Shown here: positions 16,486 to 25,632 of the stretch, piece by piece
How positions within the stretch are numbered: position 1 is the first letter of the stretch
Layout of the letters: every line of letters begins with the position of its first letter
From: an uncultured beta proteobacterium
Lineage (GTDB): Bacteria; Pseudomonadota; Gammaproteobacteria; Burkholderiales; Burkholderiaceae_C
DNA: 64,000 nt
NCBI GenBank assembly: GCA_903864505.1
Contig: CAIPGC010000106.1
Location: forward strand, 1 to 64,000
Direction: 5' to 3'
Translations under genes and position numbers: made by a program
Notes under the pieces: generated by a model
Seen by the model: the letters and a program-made list of their open reading frames with translations, nothing else
Database searches by the model: none
Told to the model about the DNA's origin: nothing

Positions 16486-17124
16486 ATGAACTGGCAAGAA
16501 CTCTCCGCCCTGCTGGCACTGGCGACCGCCATGACTTTCACGCCAGGTCCCAACACAACCTTGTCCACCGCGCTGGCTGCCAACCATGGCCTGCGACGTG
16601 CTCTGCCATTTGTCTGCGCCGTGCCGGTTGGGTGGAGCGCGCTGCTGCTGGTGTGCTTTCTGGGGCTGGGGGCCCTGCTGCTGGCATTTCCGGTATTGCA
16701 GTGGACGGTCAAACTATTGGGGGTGGCGTACCTGCTTTGGCTGGCCTGGGGTCTGGCGCGTGTCAAGTCAATTGCAGCAGGCAGTGCCAGGCCCCAGTCG
16801 AATGTGCGTGCGTTGACCCTGTTCTGGCAAGGCGTGGCACTGCAGTTTGTCAATATCAAGGCATGGATGCTGGCGTTGGCCCTGATTGGCGGCTGGGTCA
16901 CCGGGCGCGCCGATGCGGGGCAACGCCTGGCGGTGGTGGTGCCGGTGATGCTGGTGTATGCCTTTGCCAGCAACTTGACCTATGCGCTGGTGGGCTCCCT
17001 GCTACGCACCTGGCTCGGTGGACCCGACGGCAGCGGGCATCGCCTGCGGTGGTTTAACCGCGCCATGGCGCTGGTGCTGCTGGCTACGGCCGCGTGGATG
17101 CTGGCATTGCCGCAGGCTACCTAG
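16486..17124 (+). CDS. LysE/RhtB family amino-acid exporter
   Basis: A 212-residue inner-membrane exporter with about six hydrophobic segments. The N-terminal TFTPGPNTTLSTALAANHG matches the PGPN signature of the RhtB/LysE family. ATG 16486 is preferred because the membrane domain begins directly after it. The C-terminus FNRAMALVLLATAAWML is usual. The substrate is not predictable. It overlaps the convergent downstream gene by 8 bp. Confidence 0.92.
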   Translation: MNWQELSALLALATAMTFTPGPNTTLSTALAANHGLRRALPFVCAVPVGWSALLLVCFLGLGALLLAFPVLQWTVKLLGVAYLLWLAWGLARVKSIAAGSARPQSNVRALTLFWQGVALQFVNIKAWMLALALIGGWVTGRADAGQRLAVVVPVMLVYAFASNLTYALVGSLLRTWLGGPDGSGHRLRWFNRAMALVLLATAAWMLALPQAT

Positions 17125-17773
17125 CCTTTTCTTTTTTGATGAGTGCCTCGTCGGCATCGCTGTAGGGACGATTGGCGCATTCAGCACGCCAGTCTTCGAG
17201 GCCGTAGTTGTGTTCTTCAATGCGGTGTTGCAGGGCTTTGGAGCGGGCGTTGCTGGCTTCAATGCGGGGATCGAACTGGGCCTTGGCGGCATTGAATGCG
17301 TCTTTGGCCGCATTGAAGTCATCGACGCGCTTCTTGTTGATCTCAATGCGCTCGTTGTAGGCAACCCGACGTGCTTCCGCCGCCTTGACCTCGGAGCGTT
17401 CAACCGGTTGCGCGAATTCCTTCGCGGCGATAACCAGTTCTTCCTGCTCTGTGACAACGGCCTTGGCCTCTGCCTTCAAGATCTCGGACCGTTTCAGTAG
17501 CGCGGCCTGGTCCGCGACCAGCCGACCATGCTCCTCCTCGAATTGAGCCTTTTCCGCCTTCAGCACCTCCGCTTCGGTCGCATTGTCGTCGTTGAGTTTG
17601 AAGCAGCGCCGGAGTTGATCCAGCGTCAGCAGCCTTGGCTTGGGCTGGGCCGCGCTGGCGGGGGCAACCGGTTTCTTGCCGGACGACTTGCCCGGCGCTG
17701 GCGCAACGGTTTGGGAAAACGCGGCTGAAGCGCCCAAGGCCGCAATACAGAGGGTGAACAGAAATTGTTTCAT
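17117..17773 (-). CDS. Secreted coiled-coil protein of unknown function
   Basis: A 218-residue protein with a Sec signal peptide (MKQFLFTLCIAALGASAAFS), a Pro/Ala/Lys-rich linker, and then a long charged helix-rich region (about residues 55-195; many Glu/Lys/Ala heptads) expected to form a coiled coil. A conserved-looking C-terminus has two cysteines when counted with CFKLNDDN near residue 57 and ECANRP near residue 201, which could form a disulfide in the periplasm. No known domain is recognised. The start ATG 17773 is chosen for the signal peptide. Confidence 0.75.
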   Translation of the reverse strand: MKQFLFTLCIAALGASAAFSQTVAPAPGKSSGKKPVAPASAAQPKPRLLTLDQLRRCFKLNDDNATEAEVLKAEKAQFEEEHGRLVADQAALLKRSEILKAEAKAVVTEQEELVIAAKEFAQPVERSEVKAAEARRVAYNERIEINKKRVDDFNAAKDAFNAAKAQFDPRIEASNARSKALQHRIEEHNYGLEDWRAECANRPYSDADEALIKKEKAR

Positions 17774-17936
17774 GCGTTGTGTCCGTTTCTGGTGCCGATC
17801 ATGCGGCAAGGTTAACCCGGTGAGATACCCTCCTCCGGCCCGACCAGAATCATGCCATGCCAGCCGCAGCAGATGAAGCGCCCTGCCGATTGGGCGATAC
17901 TCGGTGGACTTCAGGGAAACTGGAGAGGGGGATCGA

Positions 17937-19475
17937 ATGCAAGGTTGCAACACGTCTTGGGTGTTTGGCGGCGTGGACGGTGGCGGTTCTGTTCGGCGTG
18001 CGCTGGCCTGCCTGACCCTGATCGCCGTAGCGGCGGCATCGCCGCAAATCGCAAGCGCTGGGGGACAGGTTACGCGATCCTGTCGTGTCGAGGGAATGCC
18101 CAATGAGTTGCAGTGCGGACTGGTACAGCGCCCGCTCGATCCGGCAAACCGGGCTGGGGTGCAGATCGAGGTGCATTACCTGGTGGTGCCAGCGATGGCG
18201 CGCAACAAACAGCCAGATGCCGTGTTGGTGCTTGCGGGCGGCCCTGGTCAAAGCGCGGTCGATATTGCACCGCTGGTCATGTCCCGGTTGTCCCGGCTCA
18301 ACAATCGCCGTGACATGGTGTTCATCGATCAGCGTGGAACCGGTCGCTCGGCGCCGTTGCAGTGCGAAGACGAGTCCCGTTTGTCGGTGCAGGAGTCGCT
18401 GGACCCCGAAAAACAGTTGGCACGCATACGCCAGTGCAGCGAAACGCTGGGCAAGTTGCCGTATGGAGATCTCCGCTTTTTTAACACAACGCTTGCGGTG
18501 CAGGACTTTGATGCCGTGCGGGCGCAGCTGGGTGTGCCGCAATGGAATCTGGTAGGGGCATCGTATGGCACGCGTGCGGCACTGGAGTATCTGCGTCTGT
18601 TCCCAGACAAAGTTCGTCGCACAATCATGGATGGTGTCGCTCCGCCCGATATGGTGCTGCCCGCAAGTTTCTCGGTGGACGGGCAGGCAGCGCTGGAGCA
18701 GATTTTTTCGGCTTGCGCCAAAGATACCCAGGGCAACACAGCGTGTAGCAGGCGTTACCCCAAGCTGCGCACGCAGTGGACCGAATTGCTGCAGAGTTTG
18801 CCGCGCGCGGTCAGCGTGGACCACCCGTTGACCGGCGTTTCGGAGCGCTTTACGCTCAGTCGCGGCGCATTGCTGCAGGCGGTGCGTGCACCCTTGTATG
18901 CGCCGACTCTGGCTTCCGGCCTGCCAGCCGCCATTCACGCAGCGGCACAGGGTCGCTTTGAAGGCTTGGTCGGATTGTCCGGCGCTCTGGGCAACCGCAA
19001 GTCGATGCGGCTGGCTTTGGGAATGCATTTTTCAGTGGTGTGTGCCGAAGACGTGCCCCGTATGACCAGCGCTGCAGCGGTGTCAGGGCCGGACTTTGGC
19101 GCCGAGGATGCCGAAAAATACGCCAGCGTGTGCAAGTTCTGGCCGCGTGGCAAAGTGGACGATGCGTTTTACACGGTGCCAACAGCATCATCACCGGTGC
19201 TGTTGCTCAGTGGCGGCGCGGATCCGGTCACGCCACCGCGCCATGGCGAGCGTGTGGCCAAGGCCCTGGGTGCCAAAGCGCAGCACATCGTTGTCCCGGA
19301 GGCGGGGCACGGCGTGAGCGGCATCGGTTGCATGCGCGACGTGGTTGCCAGGTTTGTTACGGAATCGTCCGATGCGCAGGCCATGCCGCACGATGTGGCA
19401 TGCGCCACCAAGATACCGCGCCCCGGCGCTTTTCTACCCATCCAGAGCGGCATCTCTGCGGGAGACCGGCCATGA
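17937..19475 (+). CDS. Secreted alpha/beta hydrolase (TAP-like / prolyl aminopeptidase-like)
   Basis: A 512-residue exported hydrolase. ATG 17937, with GAGGGGG upstream, gives a signal segment ending near ASPQIASA. The fold cues are LVLAGGPGQSA (oxyanion region), FIDQRGTGRSAPL, the nucleophile elbow GASYGT, LLLSGGADPVTPP (catalytic Asp region) and EAGHGVS (catalytic His), with a TAP-like C-terminal domain. Known relatives are tripeptidyl or prolyl aminopeptidases. Its stop overlaps the ATG of the ABC ATPase (ATGA), so a functional tie with that exporter is likely. Confidence 0.9.
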   Translation: MQGCNTSWVFGGVDGGGSVRRALACLTLIAVAAASPQIASAGGQVTRSCRVEGMPNELQCGLVQRPLDPANRAGVQIEVHYLVVPAMARNKQPDAVLVLAGGPGQSAVDIAPLVMSRLSRLNNRRDMVFIDQRGTGRSAPLQCEDESRLSVQESLDPEKQLARIRQCSETLGKLPYGDLRFFNTTLAVQDFDAVRAQLGVPQWNLVGASYGTRAALEYLRLFPDKVRRTIMDGVAPPDMVLPASFSVDGQAALEQIFSACAKDTQGNTACSRRYPKLRTQWTELLQSLPRAVSVDHPLTGVSERFTLSRGALLQAVRAPLYAPTLASGLPAAIHAAAQGRFEGLVGLSGALGNRKSMRLALGMHFSVVCAEDVPRMTSAAAVSGPDFGAEDAEKYASVCKFWPRGKVDDAFYTVPTASSPVLLLSGGADPVTPPRHGERVAKALGAKAQHIVVPEAGHGVSGIGCMRDVVARFVTESSDAQAMPHDVACATKIPRPGAFLPIQSGISAGDRP

Positions 19476-20263
19476 TTCATATCGACAACGTCAGCAAGGC
19501 CTTTGTAACTGCGGGTCCGGGCAAGCTTTTTCGCCAAGCGCCAAAGCAGACCATCCAAGCGGTAAACAACGTCCGGTTGCATGCCCCGAATGGCCGCATT
19601 ACCGGACTGCTTGGGCCCAATGGGGCGGGCAAAACAACGACTCTGCGCATGCTCGGCGCACTGTTTCAGCCGGACTCCGGAAACATTACCGTGGACGATA
19701 TTGCAGTTGCCACGCAGCCACGGCAGGCGCTGGCGCGCATGGGCATGCTGGGCGATGCGCGTGGCCTGTATCCGCGACTGACGGCCCGTGAAAACATCGT
19801 GTACTACGGTCGCCTGCAAGGCATGGACGCGGGCTCTGCCGAGGCACGTGCGCAGGAGTTGTCGCTGCTGTTGGACATGAGAACCATCCTGGATCGCCGC
19901 ACCGACGGATTCAGCCAGGGAGAGCGAATGAAAACAGCCCTGGCGCGTGCCCTGGTGCACGATCCTGCCAACATCGTTCTGGACGAACCCACCAATGGGC
20001 TCGATGTACTGGCCACCCGTGCCTTGCGTGAGGTGCTGCGCTATCTGCGCTCACCCGAGGGCGGCTCCAAGTGCATCGTGTTTTCGACCCACATCATGCC
20101 CGAGGTGGAGCAGCTGTGCGAGCACGTGGTGGTGATGGCGCAGGGCCGCAGCGTTGCGCAGGGTTCGGTAGAGGAACTGCTGGAGCAATCCGGGAAAACC
20201 CAGTTTGAGGATGCATTTGTACAGCTTGCGTTTGAGGCGCCAGCACAGGGAGCAACCGCATGA
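19472..20263 (+). CDS. ABC transporter ATP-binding protein (NatA-like)
   Basis: A 263-residue ABC ATPase. Walker A is GPNGAGKTT, the signature is FSQGERMK (a variant of LSGGQ), and Walker B is NIVLDEPTNGLD, followed by the H-loop FSTHIM. It pairs with the ABC-2 permease encoded directly downstream (ATGA overlap) and resembles NatA of Na+ exporters, but the substrate is uncertain. ATG 19472 overlaps the hydrolase stop; the upstream in-frame extension is part of the hydrolase gene in another frame. Confidence 0.93.
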   Translation: MIHIDNVSKAFVTAGPGKLFRQAPKQTIQAVNNVRLHAPNGRITGLLGPNGAGKTTTLRMLGALFQPDSGNITVDDIAVATQPRQALARMGMLGDARGLYPRLTARENIVYYGRLQGMDAGSAEARAQELSLLLDMRTILDRRTDGFSQGERMKTALARALVHDPANIVLDEPTNGLDVLATRALREVLRYLRSPEGGSKCIVFSTHIMPEVEQLCEHVVVMAQGRSVAQGSVEELLEQSGKTQFEDAFVQLAFEAPAQGATA

Positions 20264-21438
20264 GCACTGGATTCTGGAGGAATTTTCAGGTGGTGGCGGT
20301 CAAGGAAGTGATTGATGCACTGCGCGACCGGCGTACCTTGTTGCGACTGATGGTGCCGGCGATCATGATGGGACCGTTGATCCTGCTTGGGCTGTCAGCC
20401 CTGCTCGCGTCTTTTGAAGACCGCGCCGAAAAGCGCGAAATTCTGGTGGCCGGTATTGCCAACGCGCCGACTTTGCGCAATTTTCTGGAGCGCCAGACCT
20501 ATACGATCAAGGAAGCTCCCACCGACTACGAAGCCATGTTGCGCGAGCGTACGCTGACGGACCCGGTAGTGGTGGTTGGTGACAGGTTCGAGCAGGAATT
20601 GCAGGAGGGCGAGCGCCCGACCGTGGAAATCGTCAGCGACAGTGCCAACCAGCGCGCAGGGGCGGGCGTGGGCAGCACCCAGCGTCTGTTGACGGGTTTC
20701 AATCAGGAGCGAGCCGTTCTGAACCTGGCGCTGCGTGGTGTGTCCGGGGATTTGCTGCAGTCGGTATCAGTTGAGGAACGCGATCTGGCCAGCGTGCAGG
20801 CGCGCGCTTCGCGCATTACGTCCATCATTCCCATGTTCATCATCATGGCGGTCCTTTACGGTGCCTTGACCGCGTCGCTGGACAGCACCGCGGGTGAACG
20901 TGAACGCGGATCACTCGAACCATTGCTGATGAATCCGGTGCAACATCTGGCGCTGGTAGCGGGCAAGTGGAGTGCCGTGGCGACGCTGGGGTTGATGATG
21001 GCCTTGCTCGCCAGTTTGAGTTTCATTCCGGCCCAGTGGTTCATCAAGAGTGACAGCTTGCAGGCCATGTTCCAGTTCGGTGTGTGGGAAGTGCTGCCTT
21101 TCATCGTGCTGCAGGTGCCACTGGCAGCCGGCCTGGGCGCCGGCCTGATGGCGGTGGCGATTCGCTCCAAGTCGTTCAAGGAGGCGCAGGCCAGCAGCGG
21201 CTTGCTGATCGCAGCGGTGACGATGACCCCCATGATCGGTATCATGAATCCCGGAGGCGATGCCTGGTGGTATTTGTGGCTGCCCGGGCTGAGCCAAAAC
21301 ACGCTGATGCTGCGCGTGCTCAAGGGAGAGTCACTGGGTTTTCTGCAGATCATGCCCAGCCTGCTGGTGGGCACACTGCTGACGCTTGGGTGTCTGTATT
21401 ACGTGGCGCACTCCATGCGCCAGGCCGTGTCGCGGTAA
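20260..21438 (+). CDS. ABC-2 type transporter permease (NatB-like)
   Basis: A 392-residue membrane protein with one N-terminal helix (about residues 30-50), a large extracytoplasmic region (about 55-190) and five or six helices in the second half (IIPMFIIMAVLYGALTAS onward). The ERERGSLEPLLMNPV motif is typical of NatB/YhaP permeases. It forms an exporter with the preceding ATPase; the secreted hydrolase upstream may act on the same compound. Confidence 0.9.
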   Translation: MSTGFWRNFQVVAVKEVIDALRDRRTLLRLMVPAIMMGPLILLGLSALLASFEDRAEKREILVAGIANAPTLRNFLERQTYTIKEAPTDYEAMLRERTLTDPVVVVGDRFEQELQEGERPTVEIVSDSANQRAGAGVGSTQRLLTGFNQERAVLNLALRGVSGDLLQSVSVEERDLASVQARASRITSIIPMFIIMAVLYGALTASLDSTAGERERGSLEPLLMNPVQHLALVAGKWSAVATLGLMMALLASLSFIPAQWFIKSDSLQAMFQFGVWEVLPFIVLQVPLAAGLGAGLMAVAIRSKSFKEAQASSGLLIAAVTMTPMIGIMNPGGDAWWYLWLPGLSQNTLMLRVLKGESLGFLQIMPSLLVGTLLTLGCLYYVAHSMRQAVSR

Positions 21439-21461
21439 GCCAGCATCGGGGCCAGCAGGCC

Positions 21462-22376
21462 TTACTTGCGCATCAGCGTGCTCTTGCCAAACAGCGACTC
21501 GATCAGGTCCACCGCCACTTCGGCGGTGCGGTTGCGTTCATCGAGCGCGGGGTTGAGTTCCATCACATCCAGCGAGCCCAGGCGACCGGTGTCGGCAATC
21601 ATTTCCATGCACAACTGCGCTTCGCGGTAGCTTGGGCCGCCGCGCACAGTGGTTCCCACGCCGGGTGCAATGTCGGGGTCCAGAAAGTCCACGTCAAAGC
21701 TCACATGCAAGTGGGTGTTTACGTCCATCAGGGCCAACGCCAGTTCCACCGCGGCGCGCATGCCCATTTCGTCGATGTAGCGCATGTCGAACACTTCCAG
21801 GTCCTGCTCATGCACAAAGCGTTTTTCACCTTCATCGACACTGCGAATTCCGAGTTGCCGGACCCACTTGGGGCTGATGGCCGGCACCTTCCCTCCGATT
21901 TCGATCAGCGACTGGGGACCGTGTCCACACAGGCATGCCACCGGCATGCCGTGGATGTTGCCGCTGGGCGTGAGCGTACTGGTGTTGAAGTCGGCATGGG
22001 CATCGAGCCACAGCACGCGCAGCTTCTTGCCGGTATCGCGGCAGTAGCGTGCGACGGCGCTGATGGACCCAATGCCCAGGCAGTGGTCCCCCCCGAGCAG
22101 AATGGGCAACCGTCCCGCGGTCAGTTCGGCGTGCACCGCGTTGTGCACCACCTGGTTCCACGCGGTCACTTCTGCCAAATGCCGGTAGCCCTCCACCGGC
22201 GGCAACCACGGGTTACTCGGCCCGGTCAGGTTGCCACGGTCTTGCACGTCCAAGCCCTGGTGCGCCAGCACGCCTGCAATGTGGGCAACGCGCAGCGCCT
22301 CGGGCCCCATGCTGGCACCGCGACTGCCTGCACCAATATCGGTGGGGGCGCCAATCAGGCTGACTTTTTTATTCAT
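21462..22376 (-). CDS. rocF: Arginase
   Basis: A 304-residue ureohydrolase that splits arginine into ornithine and urea in the cytoplasm using two Mn2+. Metal-binding motifs are present: GGDHCLG, WLDAHADFN (DAHAD) and SFDVDFLDP. Length and the N-terminal GAPTDIGAGSRGASMGPEAL match true arginases rather than agmatinases. The ATG (22376) overlaps the stop of the asparaginase gene (ATGA), forming a nitrogen-scavenging operon; with putA, the window covers arginine to ornithine and proline to glutamate. Confidence 0.96.
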   Translation of the reverse strand: MNKKVSLIGAPTDIGAGSRGASMGPEALRVAHIAGVLAHQGLDVQDRGNLTGPSNPWLPPVEGYRHLAEVTAWNQVVHNAVHAELTAGRLPILLGGDHCLGIGSISAVARYCRDTGKKLRVLWLDAHADFNTSTLTPSGNIHGMPVACLCGHGPQSLIEIGGKVPAISPKWVRQLGIRSVDEGEKRFVHEQDLEVFDMRYIDEMGMRAAVELALALMDVNTHLHVSFDVDFLDPDIAPGVGTTVRGGPSYREAQLCMEMIADTGRLGSLDVMELNPALDERNRTAEVAVDLIESLFGKSTLMRK

Positions 22377-23380
22377 GCTTTCTGCAGCTTGAAAGTGGGC
22401 AGGCGCTCGCCGACCAGGGTGCCGCGTGCGTTGATGAGGGGCTGGGCGCGCCAGGGCCGCAAAGACTCTCTTTGTTCTGCATCGAGCCATTCCAGTTGGT
22501 CCATGACCTCCACCGTGGCGGCATACAGCGCCGGTTTGTTGCCGTCGATGATCTTGATGGCGAATGCCTCGCCGCGCAGCGTGCTGCCTATCACCTGCAC
22601 GCCGTCGGCTCCTACCTTGCTGACCCAGTCACCGCGTCCGGCCTGCATGAAAGCCAGGTCGCTGCGCCCGGTGCCACTGACCATCTCGGGGTGCCGGGTC
22701 ATGGCCTGGCTGAGTTGTGCAAAGCTGCTTCCAAACTCGGTGTCGCGCTCGCCGCTGGCCAGCCGTGCATAGCCATAGGCCAGTTTCGACAGGGGCATCG
22801 CGTAGTTGGGGGCAGAGCAGCCGTCGGTACCCGGCTTAAGGTCTTCCACGCTCAACCCGACTGCGCGCGCCACGTCCCTGCGAATAGCGTGCTGCAGTGG
22901 ATGGTCCGGGGCAATGTAATCGTCCACGCTTTGGCCGTGCTGGACACAGTAGGCCAAAAACCCCGAGTGCTTGCCGCTGCAGTTGTTGTGCCGTTCGTCA
23001 AAGACAGCGTCGGGTGGCGGTGCCTTGTCGAAGAAAGTGAACCCGAGGGGCACGTGGCAGCCACAGCGCAGCGTCTTGTAGTTCAGGCCAATCCGGTCCA
23101 GCATGCCCTGCGCGGCCTGTACATGCGCTTCCTCGCCGCTGTGGCTGGCACACATCAGCGCTACCTGGGACGTGCTGAATCCAAAATGCCCGGGACCGCC
23201 GCCCTCCACGAAGGGCAGCGCCTGCAAGGCCTTGAGTGTGGAGCGCGTAAAGGTCAGCCTGTGCGGGTCCCCCGCATGGGCAGTGAGCTGGCCGCGCGTA
23301 TTGACGACGGCCACCGCTCCCAGGTGCAGGTTTTCGGTCAGGCCACCACGGGTGAGTTGGATCAGGGGTGCTAGATTCAT
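22373..23380 (-). CDS. Asparaginase (Rhizobium etli-type, AnsA/asparaginase II Pfam family)
   Basis: A 335-residue amidase unrelated to the E. coli asparaginases. It shows the family's RSTLKALQALPF, CASHSGEEAHVQAA, NNCSGKHSGFL and DGCSAPNYAMPL motifs, and SGTGRSDLAFM later. It probably hydrolyses asparagine to aspartate and ammonia. ATG 23380 is chosen; a TTG six codons upstream is possible. It is first in the operon with arginase and divergent from the carboxyltransferase fusion gene. Confidence 0.92.
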   Translation of the reverse strand: MNLAPLIQLTRGGLTENLHLGAVAVVNTRGQLTAHAGDPHRLTFTRSTLKALQALPFVEGGGPGHFGFSTSQVALMCASHSGEEAHVQAAQGMLDRIGLNYKTLRCGCHVPLGFTFFDKAPPPDAVFDERHNNCSGKHSGFLAYCVQHGQSVDDYIAPDHPLQHAIRRDVARAVGLSVEDLKPGTDGCSAPNYAMPLSKLAYGYARLASGERDTEFGSSFAQLSQAMTRHPEMVSGTGRSDLAFMQAGRGDWVSKVGADGVQVIGSTLRGEAFAIKIIDGNKPALYAATVEVMDQLEWLDAEQRESLRPWRAQPLINARGTLVGERLPTFKLQKA

Positions 23381-23461
23381 TCCAGCATTGTCGGACAAAT
23401 TTCCAGAGGCCGGGTCTTGTCACTTGCCTGACGCAGCGCAGCGCTGAAGCACAATGCCGAC

Positions 23462-25270
23462 ATGAACCAAATTCGCTCCCCCTTGCAGGCCCAGATTGTG
23501 CAGTGGCTGGTGTCGGCGGGCTCGCCCGTACGCGGCGGTGACGTGGTGGTCATTCTGGAGGCCATGAAGATGGAGCACGAGGTGCGCGCCGTGGTGGATG
23601 GCCGCATTACCGAGTTGCTGTACTCCCCCGGCGACATCGTGCACGAAGGCGAGGTGCTATGCATATCGGAGCATGCCACGCACGATTTGCGAGGGCTGGA
23701 GGCGAATACTGCTTCTAACTCCGAGCGAAAAAATGGCACGCAGGTGCGCGGCGATCTGCAACGATTGCAGCAACGCGTGGCCTTTGCGCTCGACAGCAGT
23801 CGGCCGCAGGCGCTCGCCAAGCGCCATGCGGCGGGGCTGCGCACGGCGCGGGAAAACATCGCTGACTTGTGCGATGCCGGGTCGTTCATTGAGTACGGGG
23901 CGCTGGCCGTGGCCGCCCAGAGTCGTCGCCGAACGGAAGCGGATCTGATACAGAACACCCCGGCCGACGGCATGGTCACAGGCGTGGGGACCGTGCACGG
24001 CAAGTCAGTGGTGGCCATGGCCTACGATGCCACCGTGCTGGCGGGCACCCAGGGCATGCGCAACCACCAGAAGACCGACCGCATGCTGGCCCTGGCGCTG
24101 CAGAACCAATTGCCGGTGGTGCTGTTTGCCGAAGGCGGTGGCGGACGACCGGGCGATGTGGACATGCCCATCGTGGCGGGTTTGCACGTCACCACCTTTG
24201 CCAGCTTTGCCCGCCTCAATGGACAGGTGCCGGTGGTCGGCATTGCAGCCGGGCGCTGCTTTGCCGGCAACGCGGCGCTGCTGGGTTGCAGCGATGTGAT
24301 CATCGCCACCAAGAACGCCAACATTGGCATGGGTGGGCCCGCCATGGTCGAAGGCGGTGGCCTGGGCCTGTTCAAGCCCGAACAGATCGGCCCGACCAGC
24401 GTTCAGCACCCCAATGGTGTGATCGACATCCTGGTGGACGATGAGGTCCAGGCCGCGGCTTCGGCCCGCCATTACCTGTCATTCTTCCAGGGTCCGACAG
24501 GCGAATCTTCTGCGCCGTCGCAGGAAGCATTACGCAACGTGGTGCCGGAGAACCGACTGCGGGTGTACGACACGCGCCTTGCCATGCAGGGCATTGCCGA
24601 TGCAAACAGCCTGCTCGCATTGCGTGACGGTTTTGGCATTGGCATCCACACGGCGCTGGCGCGTGTGGGGGGCAAACCGGTAGGCATGCTGGCCAGCAAC
24701 CCGTTGCATCTGGGTGGCGCCATAGATGCCGACGCGGCCGACAAGGCGGCGCGCTTCATGCAGTTGTGCAACGCGCACGGCTTGCCGCTGATCAGCCTGG
24801 TCGATACCCCCGGTTTTATGGTCGGGCCCGACACCGAAGCCACGGCCCAGGTGCGCCACGTGAGCCGCATGTTCGTGGCAGCGGCGCATCTGCGCGTGCC
24901 CTATCTGAGCGTGGTGCTGCGCAAGGGCTACGGTCTGGGCGCCATGGCCATGACGGCGGGCGGCTTTCATTCGCCCCTGTTTACCGTGGCCTGGCCCAGT
25001 GGTGAATTTGGTGCCATGGGGCTCGAAGGGGCTGTGCGTCTGGGCTTTCGCAAGGAACTCGAAGCCGTCCCTGAAGGGCCCGAGCGGCAGGCGCTGTACG
25101 AGCAGTTGCTGGCGCGGCAATACGACAACGGCAGCGCCATCCAGATGGCGACCACGCTGGAAATCGATGCCGTGATCGATCCGGCCCACACGCGGGAGTG
25201 GATACTGCGGGGGTTGCAGGCAGGGAAAGTGTTGTCGTCGACCGGCGGGCTCAGTGTTGACACCTGGTGA
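23462..25270 (+). CDS. Biotinyl carrier-carboxyltransferase fusion (acyl-CoA carboxylase type) without biotin carboxylase
   Basis: A 602-residue protein that begins directly with a biotinyl domain (about residues 1-75, EAMKMEHEV, biotin lysine K36), then a linker, then a full AccA/AccD-like carboxyltransferase (about 95-600; AEGGGGRPGD, FAGNAALLGCSDV, SLVDTPGFMVGPDTE, RKGYGLGAMAM). Multidomain acyl-CoA carboxylases with order BC-BCCP-CT are known; this gene looks like the last two thirds of one. No biotin carboxylase lies nearby, so it must borrow one or be a remnant. The frame is intact and the catalytic regions look conserved, which argues for function. The acyl-CoA substrate is unknown. 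Confidence 0.88.
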   Translation: MNQIRSPLQAQIVQWLVSAGSPVRGGDVVVILEAMKMEHEVRAVVDGRITELLYSPGDIVHEGEVLCISEHATHDLRGLEANTASNSERKNGTQVRGDLQRLQQRVAFALDSSRPQALAKRHAAGLRTARENIADLCDAGSFIEYGALAVAAQSRRRTEADLIQNTPADGMVTGVGTVHGKSVVAMAYDATVLAGTQGMRNHQKTDRMLALALQNQLPVVLFAEGGGGRPGDVDMPIVAGLHVTTFASFARLNGQVPVVGIAAGRCFAGNAALLGCSDVIIATKNANIGMGGPAMVEGGGLGLFKPEQIGPTSVQHPNGVIDILVDDEVQAAASARHYLSFFQGPTGESSAPSQEALRNVVPENRLRVYDTRLAMQGIADANSLLALRDGFGIGIHTALARVGGKPVGMLASNPLHLGGAIDADAADKAARFMQLCNAHGLPLISLVDTPGFMVGPDTEATAQVRHVSRMFVAAAHLRVPYLSVVLRKGYGLGAMAMTAGGFHSPLFTVAWPSGEFGAMGLEGAVRLGFRKELEAVPEGPERQALYEQLLARQYDNGSAIQMATTLEIDAVIDPAHTREWILRGLQAGKVLSSTGGLSVDTW

Positions 25271-25310
25271 GCCAAACGTTGAATCGGTGTACCGTCTTGA
25301 AGGAGCGATT

Positions 25311-25526
25311 TTGAGAACTATTTTTGCCTTGCTCGGGCCTGGTGTTGCTCTGGTTTTGCTTGTCTGCGGGTGTTCCACCGCCACGATGTACGAGTCCACC
25401 AAAGCGTGGCAGCGCAACGAGTGCCAGAAATTGCAGGACAAGGCCGAGCGCGACCGCTGCCTGGCCAGCAACAACGCCAGCTATGACACCTACCGCAAGC
25501 AGACTGAAACCGGGAAGAACGATTAG
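25311..25526 (+). CDS. Small lipoprotein
   Basis: A 71-residue protein translated from TTG 25311, with AGGAG five bases upstream. It has a hydrophobic signal ending in a lipobox-like LLVCGC, so lipidation would be at the second cysteine. The mature part is short, charged and helical (KAWQRNECQKLQDKAERDRC) with two more cysteines. The function is unknown. It follows the carboxyltransferase gene after 40 bp. Confidence 0.7.
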   Translation: MRTIFALLGPGVALVLLVCGCSTATMYESTKAWQRNECQKLQDKAERDRCLASNNASYDTYRKQTETGKND

Positions 25527-25632
25527 CCGATCGCTCCGCCGTGTGCACGGCAAGAAACAGTCTTTGCCCTGGCGTGATAAGCTGCCCGTTTCCATTTCTT
25601 GACCCGCACACTAGAACCATCAGGAGATTGCC

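Noticed and set aside
15387-16973. 528-codon form of the E1 alpha gene with a long N-terminal extension
   Set aside because: The extra 190 residues lack family similarity and overlap the LysE-type exporter gene; TTG 16403 with a ribosome site explains the start.
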